Source: Paenibacillus sp. GSMTC-2017 (lineage in GTDB: Bacteria > Bacillota > Bacilli > Paenibacillales > Paenibacillaceae). Taken from it: a DNA stretch of 64,000 bases. Location: NCBI RefSeq assembly GCF_016019935.1, contig NZ_JAECMT010000005.1, positions 248,006 through 312,005 of the forward strand. Direction: 5' to 3'. Under the pieces are notes generated by a model. It ran no database searches and was not told the origin of the DNA. It saw nothing but the letters and a program-made list of their open reading frames with translations. This document shows, one piece after another, positions 61,651-64,000 of this stretch; within the stretch, counting starts at the first letter, position 1; every line of letters begins with the position of its first letter. The translations under genes were made by a program, and so were the position numbers.

Positions 61651-61860
61651 ATGGAAGAAAGCTTTGAAATAAGTAAAGTGCTCGCAATCGTGGCTCCCAT
61701 AATCGTTATACAGTTTATTTTAATGATCATTGCCTTGATCTTATGTGTGAAGGCTGAACAAACGAGAGGGCCTAAATTCATGTGGGTGCTTATCATTTTG
61801 TTAATACAATTATTTGGCCCAATCGCATTTTTCATATTCGGACGGAGGAATGAAAAGTGA
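61651..61860 (+). CDS. yxlE: YxlE-like small membrane protein (PLDc_N)
   Basis: 69 residues, two membrane helices, ending PIAFFIFGRRNEK, as in the phospholipase D N-terminal (PLDc_N) type of YxlE. In B. subtilis it counteracts YxlC/D. Start at ATG 61651, 6 nt after GAGGTG; ATG 61648 is also possible. Overlaps yxlF by 4 nt. Confidence 0.85.
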   Translation: MEESFEISKVLAIVAPIIVIQFILMIIALILCVKAEQTRGPKFMWVLIILLIQLFGPIAFFIFGRRNEK

Positions 61861-62810
61861 CTGAGCTGCTTGAAGTAAAAGGACTGACTAAATCCTTCGG
61901 ATTGATGCAAGCTGTTAATGGAATCAATCTCTCTATTGCAGAAGGGAGTTGTGTTGCTTTGCTTGGTCCTAATGGAGCAGGGAAAACGACGACGATTCGT
62001 ATGTTGACGGGATTATTGAAACCGACAGCAGGCAGTATCATTTTTCAGCATTTAAAAAAGGGAGAAGATCCGAAGACACTGCTTGGTTATTTGCCCCAGT
62101 CTCCAGCTTTTCATCCATGGATGAGTGGATATGAATATATGGTTTATGCAGGTGAGCTATGTGGTTTGAGGGGCAGCGAGGCGAAGAAGCGTGCAAAGGA
62201 GCTAATGGAGCGAGTTGGATTAGGAAATGCCGCGAAGAGGCGTATAGGTGGTTATTCTGGTGGAATGAAACAACGATTGGGGTTAGCACAAGCACTAGTT
62301 CATCGGCCTAAACTTCTTATATTGGATGAGCCTGTATCTGCTCTTGATCCAATTGGTAGACGTGAGGTATTGCATTTGTTACAGGAATTGAAGAAGGAAA
62401 CGAGTGTGTTGTTTTCTACTCATGTATTACATGATGCAGAAGAGTTATGTGATGATGTTGTGATCATTAGTAAGGGGAGTATAGCGCTTCAAGGTTCATT
62501 GGCATCTATTCGTCATGAACACCGTAAACCAATGATTGAACTTAGCTTCGAAGCTGATCCAAAGTCATTGGCGTGGTCAGAAGCGTTTAGGAGGCGAGTA
62601 AATTTGCTGAGAGAAGATGCATCCATGCAACTCCCTCCAATCGAAACGGTAGAAAAGCATGGCGATGAACTGCGAATCATTGTGAATAATATCGATGCGG
62701 CTAGGCAATTTTTATTGGAAGAGATGACGAAGGAAAGATTGAAAATAAATAAGCTATCGATTGGTCACTCCTCACTTGAAGATTTATTTATGAAGGTGGT
62801 AGGCCAATGA
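61857..62810 (+). CDS. yxlF: ABC transporter ATP-binding protein (YxlF)
   Basis: 317 residues: Walker A GPNGAGKTT (about 37-45), Q-loop GYLPQSPAFHPWMSGYEYM, signature GYSGGMKQRLGLAQALV, Walker B KLLILDEPVSALDP, H-loop LFSTHVLHDAEELC, then a C-terminal regulatory part of about 95 residues. GTG start. It pairs with YxlG as an exporter of the SigY operon; the cargo is unknown, though SigY in B. subtilis is linked to toxin-peptide maintenance. Confidence 0.94.
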   Translation: MTELLEVKGLTKSFGLMQAVNGINLSIAEGSCVALLGPNGAGKTTTIRMLTGLLKPTAGSIIFQHLKKGEDPKTLLGYLPQSPAFHPWMSGYEYMVYAGELCGLRGSEAKKRAKELMERVGLGNAAKRRIGGYSGGMKQRLGLAQALVHRPKLLILDEPVSALDPIGRREVLHLLQELKKETSVLFSTHVLHDAEELCDDVVIISKGSIALQGSLASIRHEHRKPMIELSFEADPKSLAWSEAFRRRVNLLREDASMQLPPIETVEKHGDELRIIVNNIDAARQFLLEEMTKERLKINKLSIGHSSLEDLFMKVVGQ

Positions 62811-63661
62811 CAAGATCGAATGTGAATGAGAGGGGATTTTTGCCTAGTGGGTCAGAAGTTTGGAAGCCAACTTCTATCGCGACGAGATTTCTAGTTTTAC
62901 TACGAAAAGAACTGTTAGAGCTGTTGCGGAGTTATAAACTAATATGGGTTCCGCTCGTATTTATTATTTTAGGTATTATGCAACCAGTTACGAATTATTA
63001 CATGCCCGTCATTCTTGAGAAGGCAGGAAACATGCCAGTTGGGACAATTATTGAAATTCCGAAGATGAGCGGCGTGCAGGTGTTAACGGGAACATTATCG
63101 CAATTTGGAACGATAGGTTCACTTATTCTCGTACTCGCCTTTATGGGTATTGTGTCTGGTGAGCGAAACAGTGGCGCAGCTTCTATGATATTGGTAAAGC
63201 CGATCACGTTTGGAGCTTATATTACTTCCAAATGGACGAGCATGCTCATCATGTCATGGGGTTCATTGTTCGCGGGCTACTCTGCTTCATGGTACTATAC
63301 GTGGCAACTGTTTGAATGGGTAGATGTTAAACCATTTATGACTAGTTATGTATTGTACAGCCTTTGGTTTTCATTCGTATTGACGATAGCATTGTTGTTT
63401 AGCTCAATGCTACGAAGTGCAGCAGGAGCAGCATTTACAACACTAGGTATCTCCATCTTATTGTCTCTGCTTGCTGGGTTGTTACCAAAATTTTTAGGAT
63501 CGAGTCCTGGAGCATTATCAGGTTATGCATATGAAGCAGTAAGTGGAAGTATATCTAATAGTAGCGGATTGGGCTGGACGATAGGCATAACGTTAGTGTT
63601 TATCATATTATCGCTTATGTGTTCAGTTACGCTATTAAGGCGCACCCCAGCACTAGATTAA
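62807..63661 (+). CDS. yxlG: ABC transporter permease (YxlG)
   Basis: 284 residues, about six spans (ABC-2 type permease; LVLLRKELLELLRSYKLIWVPLVFIILG near the N terminus split over 30-60, FMGIVSGERNSGAASMILVKPIT). ATGA overlap with yxlF. It completes the sigY-yxlCDEFG operon, with 83 nt up to the next gene. Confidence 0.92.
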   Translation: MTRSNVNERGFLPSGSEVWKPTSIATRFLVLLRKELLELLRSYKLIWVPLVFIILGIMQPVTNYYMPVILEKAGNMPVGTIIEIPKMSGVQVLTGTLSQFGTIGSLILVLAFMGIVSGERNSGAASMILVKPITFGAYITSKWTSMLIMSWGSLFAGYSASWYYTWQLFEWVDVKPFMTSYVLYSLWFSFVLTIALLFSSMLRSAAGAAFTTLGISILLSLLAGLLPKFLGSSPGALSGYAYEAVSGSISNSSGLGWTIGITLVFIILSLMCSVTLLRRTPALD

Positions 63662-63744
63662 TGCCAGCAATAAAGTTGCTTTAGATTTTATCGTCTCAGA
63701 GGTTATAATAGAATAACCATACATCAAGTGAGGAGCTGAGAGCG

Positions 63745-64000
63745 ATGAGTTTAGTGGTAGAACAAGCGGCAGCGCGTTGGTACAAAGAGCAAATGGGGTT
63801 AACGGATGGCGATAACCTGCGGATCTTCGTAAGGCTCGGCGGTTGTGGGAGTTATCACTCCGGATTATCTCTTGGCATTACGAAGGATGAACCAAGAAGT
63901 CCGGGGCTTAACCAAACGGTAGAAGGAATTACTTTCTACATGGAAAATGATAATCTTTGGTATGTAGATAATAAAGGTCTTCGAATTTCGTTCGATGAAA
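63745..64000 (+). CDS. yneR: HesB/IscA-like (YneR-type) protein, 3' end outside window
   Basis: 85 residues visible: WYKEQMGLTDGDNLRIFVRLGGCGS, SGLSLGITKDEPRSPG and DNLWYVDNKGLRISFDE. This is the HesB-like domain as in B. subtilis YneR (about 95 residues), so little is missing. In this family the C-terminal Cys pair of IscA is not expected. GAGGAGCTGAG precedes the ATG. An iron-sulfur or unrelated metal role is uncertain. Confidence 0.85.
   Translation, partial: MSLVVEQAAARWYKEQMGLTDGDNLRIFVRLGGCGSYHSGLSLGITKDEPRSPGLNQTVEGITFYMENDNLWYVDNKGLRISFDE

Noticed and set aside
1..64000. CRISPR arrays, prophage genes, tRNA or rRNA genes
   Set aside because: No regularly spaced repeats with unique spacers, no phage structural genes and no tRNA/rRNA-like sequence were seen on either strand by reading; a tRNAscan or Infernal run would settle the RNA part.

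Overview
The window looks like chromosomal DNA of a low-to-moderate GC, endospore-forming Firmicute of the Paenibacillus/Cohnella group. Grounds for this: AGGAGG-type ribosome sites with many GTG/TTG starts and 1-17 nt gene overlaps; spore-type genes (two YjcZ-like peptides, YmaF, YdcC); YesM/YesN-type two-component proteins; an SLH-domain surface protein; and two blocks that keep Bacillus subtilis gene order (ydcC-alr-ndoAI-ndoA and sigY-yxlCDEFG). The genus is inferred, not proven. I saw no rRNA, tRNA, CRISPR array, prophage or intact insertion sequence.

Layout. 1-11.7 kb: the 3' part of a citrate-hydroxamate siderophore operon of rhizobactin/schizokinen type. It holds an IucA/IucC synthetase (cut by the window edge), diaminobutyrate aminotransferase, diaminobutyrate decarboxylase, a second IucA/IucC synthetase, an acetyltransferase, an N-monooxygenase and an MFS exporter. 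A Fur-box-preceded YfiY-like binding lipoprotein and two FecCD permeases follow. A second, paralogous Fur-box/lipoprotein/two-permease set lies at 42.9-46.0 kb. Neither set has its own ATPase, as in B. subtilis where YusV serves YfiYZ/YfhA.

11.8-16.9 kb: a coiled-coil protein, two divergent YjcZ-like spore peptides with SigK-like promoters, and a leftward D-amino-acid operon (YheO/DauR-like regulator, D-threonine-aldolase/D-serine-dehydratase-like enzyme, N-acyl-D-amino-acid deacylase, Rid protein). 17.1-22.8 kb: a YesM-type kinase, a YesN-type regulator lacking half of its AraC DNA-binding domain, a permease-less sugar-type binding protein and a CobW-type GTPase. 22.9-28.6 kb: a secreted repeat protein, a BmrA-like ABC exporter, YmaF, a NADH oxidase with three Rex-like operators and a TauE/SafE exporter. 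28.7-37.4 kb: an M23 lipoprotein divergent from an OmpR/HK pair, a GRDP-like protein with a Ser/Gly/Cys tail, PspA, PspC, a frameshifted stalk-domain gene and an MFS transporter. 37.5-42.8 kb: a phosphoesterase, a repeat-rich zone around a PD-(D/E)XK-wHTH protein, an SDR, LipL and a TetR regulator.

46.3-51.9 kb: an SLH protein, then ydcC, alr and the ndoAI/ndoA (MazEF-type) toxin-antitoxin pair. 52.1-58.3 kb: a compact Tad/Flp-like pilus or secretion locus with an SAF (CpaB) protein, a CpaE-like ATPase without the P-loop lysine, a CpaF ATPase, TadB, TadC and four small pilin-like membrane proteins. 58.3-60.3 kb: two bacterial-PH-domain proteins (YdbS/YdbT type). 60.5-63.7 kb: a sigY operon with a matching autoregulatory-type promoter. 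The window ends inside a HesB/YneR-like gene.

The points most worth checking are the compact Tad locus, the PD-(D/E)XK-wHTH protein in its repeat-rich setting, the truncated YesN-like regulator, the frameshifted stalk gene, and the Rex, Fur, SigY and SigK site calls.
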